Source of the DNA: Hofstenia miamia
Lineage: Eukaryota; Xenacoelomorpha; Acoela
NCBI GenBank assembly: GCA_004352715.1
Contig: SCFE01000072.1
Span: 1,503,795-1,567,794 of the forward strand
DNA length: 64,000 nucleotides
Direction of reading: 5' to 3'
The translations under genes were made by a program, and so were the position numbers. Below the pieces are notes generated by a model. The model worked only from the letters and a program-made list of their open reading frames with translations, had not been told where the DNA came from and did not search any database. This document shows, piece by piece, positions 11,363 to 22,077 of the stretch. Positions within the stretch are counted from its first letter, which is position 1. Every line of letters begins with the position of its first letter.

Positions 11363-12079
11363 TCATTGAACTGAGTGCTGGAGACACATCAGAGAATTTG
11401 GATTGCTGAATCTGTTGCTGATCATGAAAAGCAGCTTTGGGCTGATGCCAAACCATTTGGAGTACTGTGGAGCTACTTCACCTAAATATTGATTATTAAC
11501 TCTCTCCCCAAGGATTTCCTTTTCTGCCACTTTGTTTAGTTTTGCTGCCTCTGGTTTGCTCTGTTCCCATTTGTAGTGTTGTTCCATCTTTGTCAGCTGA
11601 ACCACAACTTCTTTCTCTGTTGTCACCATTTTCTTGTCCATTATAAATTGTGGATATCATGCACATTGTGTTCATTTCATTCAGTTTGCCATTGAATACT
11701 TTGTAGTATTTTTCATACAAATTGAGGCCTTTGATCACCACCATTAGCATCATTATTGCATCCTCCCTACTAGGTCATATGGGGTTACATCCCCCTCAAT
11801 GAATACTCTTTTGCAGTTGTTGTGTTTCACTAGTAACATTTTTGACTTTCTGTATTGATTAGTCCCATATTATTTTCTCCACTTTTCCTTAAATTTCACA
11901 TATGTGTCCACTTCATGTAGGAGAACTCTTATTGCTTTCTTTTCTTTGAGTCTCCATGTTGGTAGCAATATCAGAATGCTGATGATCAGTGGCAGTATGC
12001 ACTATAGTAGAGACATCAGTGCTTGCTGTTCAACTTGTTGGTATGTGCATGTTAGATTGGTAGTTGTAGCTAATGCAAT
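11363..12079 (-). pseudogene. ORF3 C-terminal fragment of a third gypsy copy (family C-like)
   Basis: On the minus strand, 12079 to 11763 reads IALATTTNLTCTYQQVEQQ, then LLPTWRLKEKKA, QYRKSKMLLV and FIEGDVTPYDL. This matches E1 ORF3 (ADMQGTYKAIEEK, LLPTWRLKDKKA, QVTPYDLY). It then jumps to IMMLMVVIKGLNLYEKYYKVFN (11640-11755), matching IMTLMIVIKGMKLYQKHYEIFN of E1. So about 100 codons between PYDL and IMMLM are deleted. The fragment is cut at 12079 by LTR1 of the family B pair. The tail after 11630 has shifted frame. Confidence 0.75.
12076..12079. repeat. Candidate left target-site duplication (CAAT) of the family B tandem pair
   Basis: CAAT directly precedes TGTAGAATC (LTR1 start). The same CAAT directly follows the outer end of LTR3 at 34768-34771. 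Four bases is the usual length for several gypsy clades. A chance match of 4 bp is 1 in 256, and the sequence beyond 34771 does not continue the ORF3 that is cut at 12079, so some rearrangement must also be assumed. Confidence 0.45.
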
Positions 12080-13233
12080 TGTAGAATCATGCCAATCCAC
12101 CATTAGTATATAATTTATAGAAAACCTATTACTTTTCTTAGTTAGCACATTAAGCAGAGTTGACATTCTCCTAATTCTCTTCTTCATAATAAGGGTTTGG
12201 TTTATTAACTTAACTTAATATGCATTAGCCTTTCTAACTGCATAACTCACTCCAACTTATTTAGATAAAGCAGAGAAAATGGAAGACAGGATCAACACTC
12301 AAAGGTTGCCATGCATTTCCAGAAACACACCAATCAGCTGCATCTACAAATGGAGCTGCCTTTTCAAAGTAGAAACCATCAAAGGAATTGGTATGTGAAG
12401 AGCAAACTCAGTGTGATGGGATTTGCAACTACTTAAGAATTTAGTGCATTGATTGTTTTTGTTATTATGAATTTGTATCAGGAACTTATTACTGCAACTG
12501 GGATGCTCTAGTAGCTTATTATTGAGCCTTACATGTAATAACCCTACATATATAGAAATACATAATAGCCCTTGATACATGTAAACAATCAATGCTGCCT
12601 GCAGAAAAATAGACATGAGTTGGCCGAAGGTCTACCATAAGAAACAATGAGCAACTTGTTGTGACTACTAAATAATCTATATGTAATAGAATCTAAAGAT
12701 ATGACTTAAATAACAATCAAAATGTAAGTACTATTAAATCACTGATCATAAGATAACATAATAACTGACTGAAGTTCATCAATAGGGAAGTTAACATGTA
12801 AAACATAATAGTTGCAATCATAATAACAGGCAAGCAATGACAAGTAGGAAAGCTATAATGGAAGCATATTTATAGCACTTGGTAATAAACAACTAAATAC
12901 TCAACTAGTACCTGTTAATCACTTCTTGCTTACAGCCTCAACTAGTACCTGTTAATCACTTCTTGCTTACAGTTTTCCCTTGTTTAATATTTCTGCTATG
13001 ATTACGCAATGTCAGCGTTAATTTGACTATGCTGTTTGACCATCTATCGTTTTGTCAAATACTGTTGAGCATAATTTAAATCTAATTGCACAAAATGTTT
13101 TACAAAATGGAATAATCAATCCTATCATGTGTTTACATTTTAATCATTATAATCATTATAAATATTTTTAGTCTTTGTTTCGTTCATCTTTCCTCTCATC
13201 TTGACCACACATGATAGTTGATGGATTATGTCA
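12080..13233 (-). repeat. LTR1: 3' LTR of E1
   Basis: On the minus strand it runs TGACATAATCC ... GATTCTACA, with TG/CA ends and 1154 bp. Its upstream neighbour on the minus strand is a purine tract (13234-13247), as expected for a 3' LTR. Compared with LTR2 and LTR3 it lacks about 240 bp (the block at 22861-23100) and carries a private 36-bp tandem duplication at about 12901-12972. Confidence 0.85.
12898..12972. repeat. 36-bp tandem duplication in LTR1
   Basis: The unit CTCAACTAGTACCTGTTAAT... to ...CTTGCTTACAG appears twice in a row. LTR2 and LTR3 have one copy (about 23138-23173 and 34474-34510, with small changes). It is a private change of LTR1. Confidence 0.85.
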
Positions 13234-13247
13234 CACTCCCCCTCCAG
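13234..13247 (-). promoter_or_regulatory. Polypurine tract of E1
   Basis: The minus strand reads GGAGGGGGAGTG immediately before the LTR start TGACATAATCC. This is the standard place and composition for the plus-strand primer of an LTR retroelement, and it fixes the inner boundary of LTR1. Confidence 0.8.
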
Positions 13248-13270
13248 CATAGCTAATTAAGGATGACCAC

Positions 13271-16177
13271 TCACTCTCCATGTACCATTTCTGCTGCCTT
13301 CTTATTAATATCATTTGCTTCTTTCATCTCCCAGCTAGTTTTCTCATACAACTCTTCTTTAGTAATTTTCAATATGACATCCTTCTTGGTAGTTAACATC
13401 TTTTTATGTCTGAGAAATGATGGGTTCTTCAGAGACTTTGATATTGTGCACATGCTTCGCAGTTCATTAAGCTTCTCATTGAATATTTCATAATGTTTCT
13501 GATATAGTTTCATTCCTTTTATCACTATCATTAATGTCATGATTGCGTTGATTCTACTCATATGTGCTAGATCGGGATGAATTGTTGTGTTTGGATAAAA
13601 GAATTCATATGTTGATCTTAATGACATCAATATCAACACTTCATCGTAGAAAGCACTTATATTTTCTATCACTTCTTCTTCAATGATGTTTTTAGGTTTG
13701 TTCTTTCCCAGTCTCACCATAGTAATAATCTCTACCCTTTGCATTACATCGTAATATTGATATTGTGAGCTCCACAGTTCTCCCCACACAATGTCGTTGA
13801 TTCCTGAAAACAGTATTACAGTTTGTGTGGATCGCTTTTCAATTTCTTTTCAGACTTTCTGGATCTGCTTGTATATCGGTTCTCCTTTGTTGTAAAGATC
13901 ATATGGTGTTACTTGTCCTTCAATGAAGATTTGCTCCTTGTTATTGTTTTTCAATAGTATCACTTTAGATTTTCTATATTGTTCATCATTAACGATTTTT
14001 TCTGCTGCTTGTCAATTGTTGACATACATACTTTCTTCATGCCCATCTCTTTGGCTGCCTTTTTGTCCTTTAATCTCCATGTTGGTAATAACATTGGTAT
14101 GAAGATTGTTGGCAGTGGCATACATTTCAAAATCATTGTCATAGTTTTTTCTTCTATAGCTTTATATGTCCCTTGCATATCTGCAGTCATTGCCATCCCA
14201 AATGTAGCTGGGTAATTGTTCTTGGATTTCTTAATGTTCTCCCAAAAGGTGTCTGTTAATCCATTTTTCATCAAACTTTGCGCCGTTTCAGGTTTTATTA
14301 CCATTTTTGAGGTGATACATTCAATGTCTACTGCTATTTGGTTTTGAGGCTGCAACATTTCATCAATTTCCTGCCTTGTAAATGCCTCCATGCACAATAG
14401 TTTAATTAACGATTTCGTTTTTCATTCATAAACCTCACCAAATATCCTCTGCACTATGTTGTTTGTACATTCTCTTCAGACCGTAATTTCTACCAGTAGT
14501 CTCTCATCATCAGTATCTACCCAGGACAGCTCACTGGGTTCTTGTTCGCCCACTTTTCTAAGTTAACCTTATTGATTACTCTTTGAGTGTTGGGAGTTAG
14601 TGTGATATTTGTGGATTGCAATAACCTTTCTTCACTCTCCATTTCTTCTTTGCTTTTGCTAACCATTTCAATGATTTCAATGGGACAATTTTTTCCTTCT
14701 TTTTGCATTGTCTCTGATCACTTTATGATTTTGGTGTATGCACATTGGGGGTAATCCTTTAAATATTTTCTTATTTCTCGTGTAATTACCTCATGTACTC
14801 TCTTTTCTTTCACCAATTTGATTGTTTGTAGAGTCTCTGCGTGTTCTCTTCTCATTAGGTTCTGTGTTGTCAGCCATGGTTGACACTTGAGTGCTCGTAA
14901 TTTTGTGTTAGAAGTTGCACCCCACATATACTTCTTGGTTTCATCTGTCAGTATATCAATTTCACTCAGACAAATGCCTGTTTTATTTGCGAGTTCTATT
15001 ACACTTGGTCTTCCCAACGTATGTTGTTGCATTAATAATCGTGTGAAGTGCTTTTCAAATCTTTGTTGTACCTTCTTCATGGGGGATAGAGGTAATACTT
15101 CAACGTTTTGCAGCAGCCATTGTTTAATATTTGTGGGAATCAGTGCAACAGCTATTTCGTATTTCTTTTGTCTGGCTAGTTGTCATCGCTCTTTCCTCAT
15201 CATGGGCAGTACTAGTTTCTCGTTACTTGTTAGTGCAATTGCTAGTATCCATATCACAGTTCTTGCTCTGATTTCCGGTGCGTTAATTTCCTAGAACATT
15301 TGCATTTTAAAATTTCGTTTGGCCTCCATCTCATATGCACATTTAACTTCATACAACACAGCTTCTATGCTTTTGTGGTATTTCTTTGTTGGTGATCTTA
15401 TGTCAATCATTAGCCATTCTTCTTGGGTTTGTCAGCTTTAATTTCTGACCATACCCTTGCTATTTTCTCTAAATGTTCGGGCGTTTGATTTAAACTACAT
15501 TTTAGAAATATGTTTCCAGTTTCTTCTAAATTTTCGGTTATCCTTAGCAACTCCATCGTCCTTGTCTGGTAGTACATATCAATCACGATCTTTGGTTCTA
15601 CCATAATTCTTTCTGCCAGAGCCATTTCATTGATCTGTAGATCCATCCTTATGAGCTCAGATATTTTAAGTGTTCCACTGTTCACTGTAAAGAGGTTGTC
15701 TAATTTTATTTGCATTTCTTTTATGAATTTCGGAAGTTCCTCTTCTTTTTTTGTGACAACAATTATTACTCTTGTCTTATATTTCTTGGCTACTTTTAGC
15801 GTCTCTTCTATGTTGGACTGAAGCTTCTTTGATGTCACTTCGCTGTCTTTCACAAAGTATACCACCATTAAATGTTTTTTATCCAAATTCACCTGTTCAC
15901 ATTCTGCTATAATTTTTTCTCTATTTTTCATTAATTTCTGCACGTCTTTTAATGTGAATTGTTCATCAAACGTAATGTGTACTGTACTCTTAAAATACGG
16001 TCTGTTGAATTGCCCTTTCATTTCTGCTGTCAATGCTATTATCATATTGCATGTAGGACAATTCTTTTTGTTGATCACTATCAGGATTGCATAGCCTTTG
16101 TTTTCTTTTGTGGATGTACTGCCCTTTATTAATCTTTTCGTCTCTGGTGATAAATTGTCGTATGAGTTATATCTCAT
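13271..16177 (-). pseudogene. E1 ORF3: about 970-codon env-position protein, unknown function, broken
   Basis: It begins MRYNSYDNLSPETKRLIKG (16177) and ends at KAAEMVHGE then TGA (13271). Visible parts in order are: an alpha/beta-looking N-terminal region with KHLMVVYFVKD and KTRVIIVVTKKEEELP; ISELIRMDLQI; FLKCSLNQTPEHLEKI; VIELANKTGICLSEI; YMWGATSNTKL; a Lys/Glu-rich middle; CMEAFTRQEIDEMLQ; NNYPATFGM; LLPTWRLKDKKA; VTPYDLYN; ILFSGINDIVWGELW; HPDLAHMSRINAIMTLM. I see no signal peptide, furin site, fusion peptide or transmembrane helix, so it is not a standard env. Breaks include TAG near 15291, a TGA near 14718, and frameshifts near 15410, 14517 and 14030. Its position after pol and before the PPT is that of env in retroviruses and errantiviruses. 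Confidence 0.8.
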
Positions 16178-16180
16178 CTT

Positions 16181-16910
16181 TCAATTAGCTATAAAATAGG
16201 GGTGAATTCTTTCTTTCCCTACTTTGGTCATTCGACTTTCTCTCTCTTGTGATCGCGACGATTTTGTTGTAGTCAACATTTGTCGGTATGAAAATATCCC
16301 TGAGCTCGTTGTCATAGGGAGTGAACTCGTTGACAGTATCTCTGATGTATCCATGTCGGAGTCATCACTTATCAGCTGTGTTTCCCAACTCTCCATTGTT
16401 GTTGATGGTGTTTCCTCTCTGCCCTTTAATTGGCATTGAGTACTTGTTGATGCTATTTCCTCTTTGCCCTTTAATTGGCATTGAGTACTGCTGGATGTTG
16501 AAAGGGAGTGTGCATAGTTTGGTGTTTCCAACCTCACGCCCTTTAGTTGGCGATCAGTATCCTGTTGATGGCCCTCATTTACCTGACTGCCCTTTATTTG
16601 ACATTTGGTAGAGGGTGATTTTTCCTTCGTTATCTCCATCCTCTTACCCTTTATTCGGTAATCAGATTGTAGAGACCTTCTTCTTACTCTTCTTCTTTTG
16701 TTCGTTGATGTCATATGCTCCATCATCATACCCTTTAATTGGTAATCAGACTGCAGAGCTCTTCTTCTTACTTGTCGTCTTGTGTTACTAGGCAGCAAAT
16801 TCTCCATCATCATGCCCTTTAATTGGCAATCAGATTGCGGAGACCTAGTCTTGCTAGTAGAACTCGTTGATGCTTCTTCTGTCCTCACGTCCTTTAGTTG
16901 ACATTAGATT
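16181..16910 (-). CDS. E1 motif-repeat ORF ([QR]-[LI]-K-G units), in frame with ORF3
   Basis: This open stretch on the minus strand holds eight short units at 50-80 bp spacing: QLKD, QLKG, QLKG, RIKG, QIKG, QLKG, QLKG, QLKG (near 16893, 16815, 16735, 16663, 16586, 16540, 16470 and 16420). Most are preceded by C or Y (DCQLKG, DYQLKG, QCQLKG). Between the first units are Arg clusters (TRRQVRRRALQ, KRRRVRRRSLQ) that could bind nucleic acid or act as a nuclear signal. The rest is Ser/Thr-rich and probably disordered. It ends KERIHPYFIAN and TGA at 16181-16183, one codon before the ORF3 ATG and in the same frame. Family A has HPYFMA without a stop there. The product might be a separate small protein or the N-terminus of ORF3. 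Confidence 0.6.
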
Positions 16911-19900
16911 GTGGGGTTCTCTTCTTCTTACCCTCCTTGCTTTTATTGTTATTGTTGGGTAGTGTTTGTGTGATTATAAATGGCCCTGACCATTGTGTTT
17001 TAAGTTTTCTCACTTGATTCACGTCCTGTGTTCTCATTAGAGTGTACTCGTAAACCTTATCCCCTACCCTGCGTGGTTTGCCATATATCTTCTTGTTGAA
17101 ATTTCTTTTTGTCTAATCACAGACTTCTTCATGTTGTGACAACTTGCCTCATGAATTCCAGTTATCTGATCTTTAATTTTCCTTATGTAATCATTGTCTG
17201 GTTTTTCAGAGTATGTATGGTATTGCATTGATATCAGCATTGCCACCTCTCTGCCATACATGGCCTTATATGGAGTCATCCCCATTGTTGAGTGCACTGA
17301 AGTATTGTAGAAATATTCTACTATTTCCACTACTTCTCTCCAGTCTCTACCTCTGATTCTTGAAGTTAATACTCGTATCAATTTAATCATAGTTTTATTT
17401 AATCTTTCCACTGCACCATTTGCCTGTGGGTGATATGCCATTGTTTTTTTGGTTAATATTTCCATCAGTTTCGTCATTTCTTCAAACAGTTTACTTTCAA
17501 ACTGTACTCCTCTATCTGATATTATGGTTTGCATTGGTCCAAACTTTAAAATCCATTCTTTCATAATCTTGTCCGCTACTATTTTGCCATTGTTGAGTCT
17601 AGTGGTATCATATGAGCATATTTAGTGAAATTGTCAACTAAGACCAATATATACTGATACCCCTCATCATCCTGAGATAATTTCTCTAGATCTACATGCA
17701 AAATTTCGTTGGGTGCTGTCGCCATTATTTTTTCAAGTGGTGCAGTTTGTACTGGAAAATGACTCTTATTGTTTATAAGACATGTATTACATTTGTTAAT
17801 GATGTCTTCGACTGTTTTTCTAATACTTGTTGTTATGAACCAAGCGTTAAAGGTATTTTCTGTCTGTATTATCCCCAAGTGCCCGTTTTCATGCACCTTT
17901 CTAACTAATTCTCTTTTGTAATATTCAGGAATTGCTATTCTCAACGTCTTCCCCTCTATGTACAAAAGTCCGTTTCTATTTAATTTCCATTTGTATCTTT
18001 GAAAATAGCTCTTGGCTTCCTTTCCTAGCATCCAATTGTTATCATGCATTTTTTCTCGTATATCTCTGAGAATCATATCAGTTTTCTGTTTTTCAATTAT
18101 GTCTTTTTTGGTTATTTCTTCCTTAATTGTTATTGTCATAATTGTATTTCCCTTCTTATCCACATTAATATCAGGTAACTTGGCATACTCATTATGTGAC
18201 AGAAATTGAAATTGTTTCTTTTCACCATCCACTTTTTCCAAATCTCTCTGGTATTCTGGCAACGCTGTCCAAAAATCTGCATTTTTATGCAATGTTCCTT
18301 TCCAATGTTCTATGTTGAATTTAAACTCATTTAAGTATTCTATCCATCTTGATACAATTGAAGATTTATCACCCGAAAACTTTTTGAGCCATGCTAATTC
18401 ACTATTATCTGTTCTTACTCTAAATGTTTGACCTGTTAAAAAGTAACGAAATTTCTTTATACTTTTGACTAACTCCAACATTTCCAAAGCCATAGTTTTC
18501 TTTGCTTTGTTTCAATTTACGACTAAAAAACTGTATAGGCACCTCTTTGCCATCCTTTATTTGACCTAGACATGCTCCTATTGCGATATTACTCGCATCA
18601 CAATCAAGGATAAATTCTTTGTCATAATCAGGTGTATTCAATGATGGCATCCTACTTAACTCATCTTTTATGTTGTTTAGTTGTTCTTGTTCTCTCCATT
18701 TCCACTCAAAGGTTTTATTCTTTTTAAGTAATTCTGTCATTTTACTGGTTTTATGAGCCACATTGGATATGAATGAACCATAGTAATTAATGAAACCCAT
18801 AATTCGCTGTAAATCCTTTTTTGTTTTCAGACTGCTAATATTTTGTATCATTTCTTTCGCATTATTTTTCATTCTTATTTCGCCTTTTTGAATTTGTCTC
18901 CCCAAGAATACTACTTGTTCTTTTAGAATTTCACATTTCTTTCCATTAACACATAACCCTGAATTATACAAGATTTTTAACGTTCTGTCCAGTTTATTGA
19001 GGTGTTCTTCAATTGTATCACTTGCTATTAATATGTCATCTATATATGCACTTATGCCTTTTTCGATTTTCTTATTATTTTGTTTCAGAACTTTCGTTAC
19101 GTATCTTTGAAATGTAGCTGGGGCATTACATAATCCAAAAGCCATATACATCCATTCAAATAGTCCATACAGCGTTATAAATGCTGTTTTCTCAATAGCT
19201 GTAGGCTCCATTGGCACCTGCCAGTACGCTTTACACAAATCTATACAGGTGTAATATTTATTCTTACTAGCTTCATATATGATGTCCTCTATCCTTGGGA
19301 GTGGATAGGCATCTTTCTTAGTAATATCATTGAGTTTCTGGAAATCTATACAGAGTCTATATTTATCACCTTACTTTACAAAGACAGTTGGCGCAACATA
19401 TGGACTCTCGCTTGGCCTTATTATTTTGTTATCTATCAATTCATTTAAGATGGTGTTATAGTGTTCTTTCAAGTGTTCAGGGACTCTCCTGCATGGCAGT
19501 CTTATCGGCTCCTCTGTCATTGTTATTATATTATGCGTCATTTTTCAGTATATCTATCAGTTTTCTTCTTTCCTCTTTGCTCAAGTGCCGATATTCTTCC
19601 TCTTTTATTTCCGGTATTTGATATTCTATTTCTTCTTCTATTATATTAATTGCTTTGTTTACCATCGTTTTTTCAGTCTTCACTCTCTTCCCTTTTAGTT
19701 TTAAGGTATCCTTTTTTATATTAACCACGTGATTTGTTGCATTTAACATTGGTATGGTTCCTATCCCTTCCTTTAATACACACAAGCTTGATGGAATTGA
19801 TAACTTTTTCGTATTGATCCCTTTTTGATCATAGATCATGACTTCAGCCATTATGTGTTTCTCTGTTTCTATTTGACACATTTTCCAATTATTCGGTAGA

Positions 19901-20225
19901 ATTTTTATGTCCTCCTTTAATTGAAATTGTATTATTTCTGTGTCTTGCTCCTCCTGGCAGGTTGTCACCACTTCTTCCTGCACTGATATGGTCTTGTTGG
20001 TATAATCGATAATGCATTTGTTGTAAAAAATCATTCCCCAATATGACTTCATAGGGTAGTGAAGTTTTCTCCATGTCAATGACAGTAAACATTTGCGAAA
20101 ATGTAGTATTAGCAATTCTCATCAGTACCTCCATTAATTTACCTTTAATATCAAGGTAATCTCCCCATGCATTTAGTAATCTGCTTTTTTCACTTTTCAA
20201 TTTTCTGTTGTCGAATCCTATTTTC
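16911..20225 (-). pseudogene. pol: E1 pol: protease remnant, RT, RNase H, integrase; broken
   Basis: RT shows CKAYWQVPMEP, FGLCNAPATFQRY and an intact YIDD (KGISAYIDDILIA, about 19040). RNase H has FILDCDASN and RTDNSELAWL. Integrase has HENGHLGII with CNTCLINN, VDLEKL, SDRGVQFE and ERLNKTM, so the D,D,E residues are present. Breaks: about 170 bp are missing at 20221-20225, removing the DTGA protease active site and the gag-pol junction; TAA at 19371-19373 replaces a Gln codon in the RT fingers; a short deletion near 19545; a 7-base deletion near 18487; a single-base shift near 17580; a frameshift near 17110; and about 325 bp missing near 16950, removing the acidic pol C-terminus. It cannot encode a working polyprotein. 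Confidence 0.9.
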
Positions 20226-21900
20226 TGTCTCTTCTATTTGTTCAGATTCATCTTCATCATCTAATAGATCTTCCTTGTCAAAGTATGCCTCTTCTTCTTT
20301 GATAAAGTTAATCTGCCTGTTACAATATTTTTTCGTATGGCCTTTTTTTCCACATGTCTGACATTTTAAGTCTTTCCTATTTATCCGTTTTACTGTTCCA
20401 TCTTTTAATTTTATCTTTATGATTTTGTCTTTTGATTTTCCATTTTCATCTTTTCTTATTCTGTTAATTCCACTCACCATTGCCAGTATTACTTTTGTTA
20501 TTGACGACTTTTCATTGATTCGGGCATTATTTTCCATTGTGACCTGTATCCCTAAACCTTTCCTTATCATTCTTTCTAGGGAATCATCAGCATAGCATTT
20601 AATTTCGAACTGTTGTCTAATTGGTTCCAGTAATCCTTTACATATATGAGAAAATAAGTCATATTTGGAATATGTGCTCTCTCTAGAACTCAATTTCAAT
20701 AGCCTCTCCACTTGCTACATATAATTACGAAAATCTTTTCTTTTATTCATCTTCAAGCTATTTAATAACATCCAATACTGACTTTTGAAACTTTCGTCAT
20801 CGTAATACTGCTGATACTCTCCAATTAGTTTTTTGTAATCTGTTTTAGTTTCCAGATCCAATACCAAATAATGCTGGTATGCCACTCCTCCTAAGTATAG
20901 AGGAAATCTTGCCACTGCTTGCTTCTGTATCACTTTCCTTTCTTTCATACTCATTTCAAACATTTGAATCCATTCTTTAAATGTAGCAGAGTAACTACTA
21001 CTCTCCCTGTAAATTTTGGAAGTATTGCTTTGCATGCTGGCATATCATTGTCTTCCTCCTCCAACAATATCGTCTCTTCATAGATTGGTTTTATTTTGGT
21101 TCTGCTTTTGCATTTTTCCTTAACCTGCTTTGTTATATTCACAACTAATTTTTCTACAAATTCATCTTCTGTTTGACAGTCTTTGTACATTTCAGCTTGC
21201 ACCTCCTTCATTGGTATGCTTCCAATTGATTTCTCTGGTTCCTGTATTACTGTATTTTTTATTACTTTAACACTCTCTTTTTCTTCTTCCATTGTCTCCT
21301 CATTTGTCAATGACGTTAGTCGGATCTTATCTTTCAAATCATCTATTTCAAGTTGTTTCAATATGTTATCTTCTCTTAAGTTAACATTTTCCTCATGCAT
21401 TTGAGTCATCATTCATTGCAAGTTCTCACTTTGCATTTTTATTTCTTTATTTGCTTCTACCAATTTTTCAATCTGTTTTTGAAAAACATTTCTTTGTTCA
21501 GTTAACCTTAGACTAGTGTCTTGTGTAATTTCTTCAATGCGTTTATCTTTTTCAGCATTCACCAACTCTATTATTGTTGTTCTCTATTATCTTTTTCAAT
21601 TTGGTAATTTAAATTTCTGGACTTTCTTTCTCTGGTTCTCTATTATTTCAATTCGGTTATCTAAAATTCTGTACTTTCTTTCTCTGGTTGCAAAATTATT
21701 TCCATTGGGGAATTCTGACTTTCTGGGGATGTATTAACATTCACTGGGGTTATTTGATTTTGGGGTGTTCATTGTGTTTTGGGTTTAGTCCTCTGCTTCT
21801 TCCGTGAATTTACCATTTCCATTATTACTGGAGGTAATTGTTTAATGATTTCCTTTACCAGTTTTGTTGTACTTAAGGTTACTGTTGCTTGTCATCTCTT
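20190..21900 (-). pseudogene. gag: E1 gag with CCHC zinc knuckle; broken
   Basis: The minus-strand order is a Pro/Gln-rich N-terminus, a coiled-coil middle (about 21400-21800), an acidic linker, a capsid-like helical block (EWIQMFEMSMKERKVIQ at about 20940; QQFEIKCYADD at about 20600), and the knuckle CQTCGKKGHTKKYC (20322-20363, C-x2-C-x4-H-x4-C). Breaks: TAG near 20712-20714, a frameshift near 21000, and rearranged N-terminal sequence (about 70 bp duplicated near 21585-21700, with about 60 bp missing nearby). The 3' end runs into the protease deletion, so gag ends in an unrelated frame at 20190. Confidence 0.85.
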
Positions 21901-22059
21901 CACTTGTATTACTTACTTTCCATTGAACGAGAAGAAACAACTATCTTGACTCACTCATCAGTAATACTTCTTGTTCATAACATTTCGTACTCTTTAATTA
22001 AGTATTTACACCAATTATATTTCCACTGTACAATCTCTCCTTCATGCATGCTCTTCAAG

Positions 22060-22077
22060 CGCCTGTCACAGTTGCCA
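22060..22077 (-). promoter_or_regulatory. Primer-binding site of E1
   Basis: The minus strand reads TGGCAACTGTGACAGGCG directly after the LTR2 end GATTCTACA. It differs from the E2 PBS (TGGCGACTGTGACAGGCG) by one base. The E2 form fits a tRNA 3' end ..CTGTCACAGTCGCCA, probably tRNA-Arg by analogy with 412/mdg1. Confidence 0.75.

Noticed and set aside
13271-16177. Calling ORF3 an envelope protein
   Set aside because: Position fits env, but no signal peptide, cleavage site, fusion peptide or transmembrane helix was visible in any copy.
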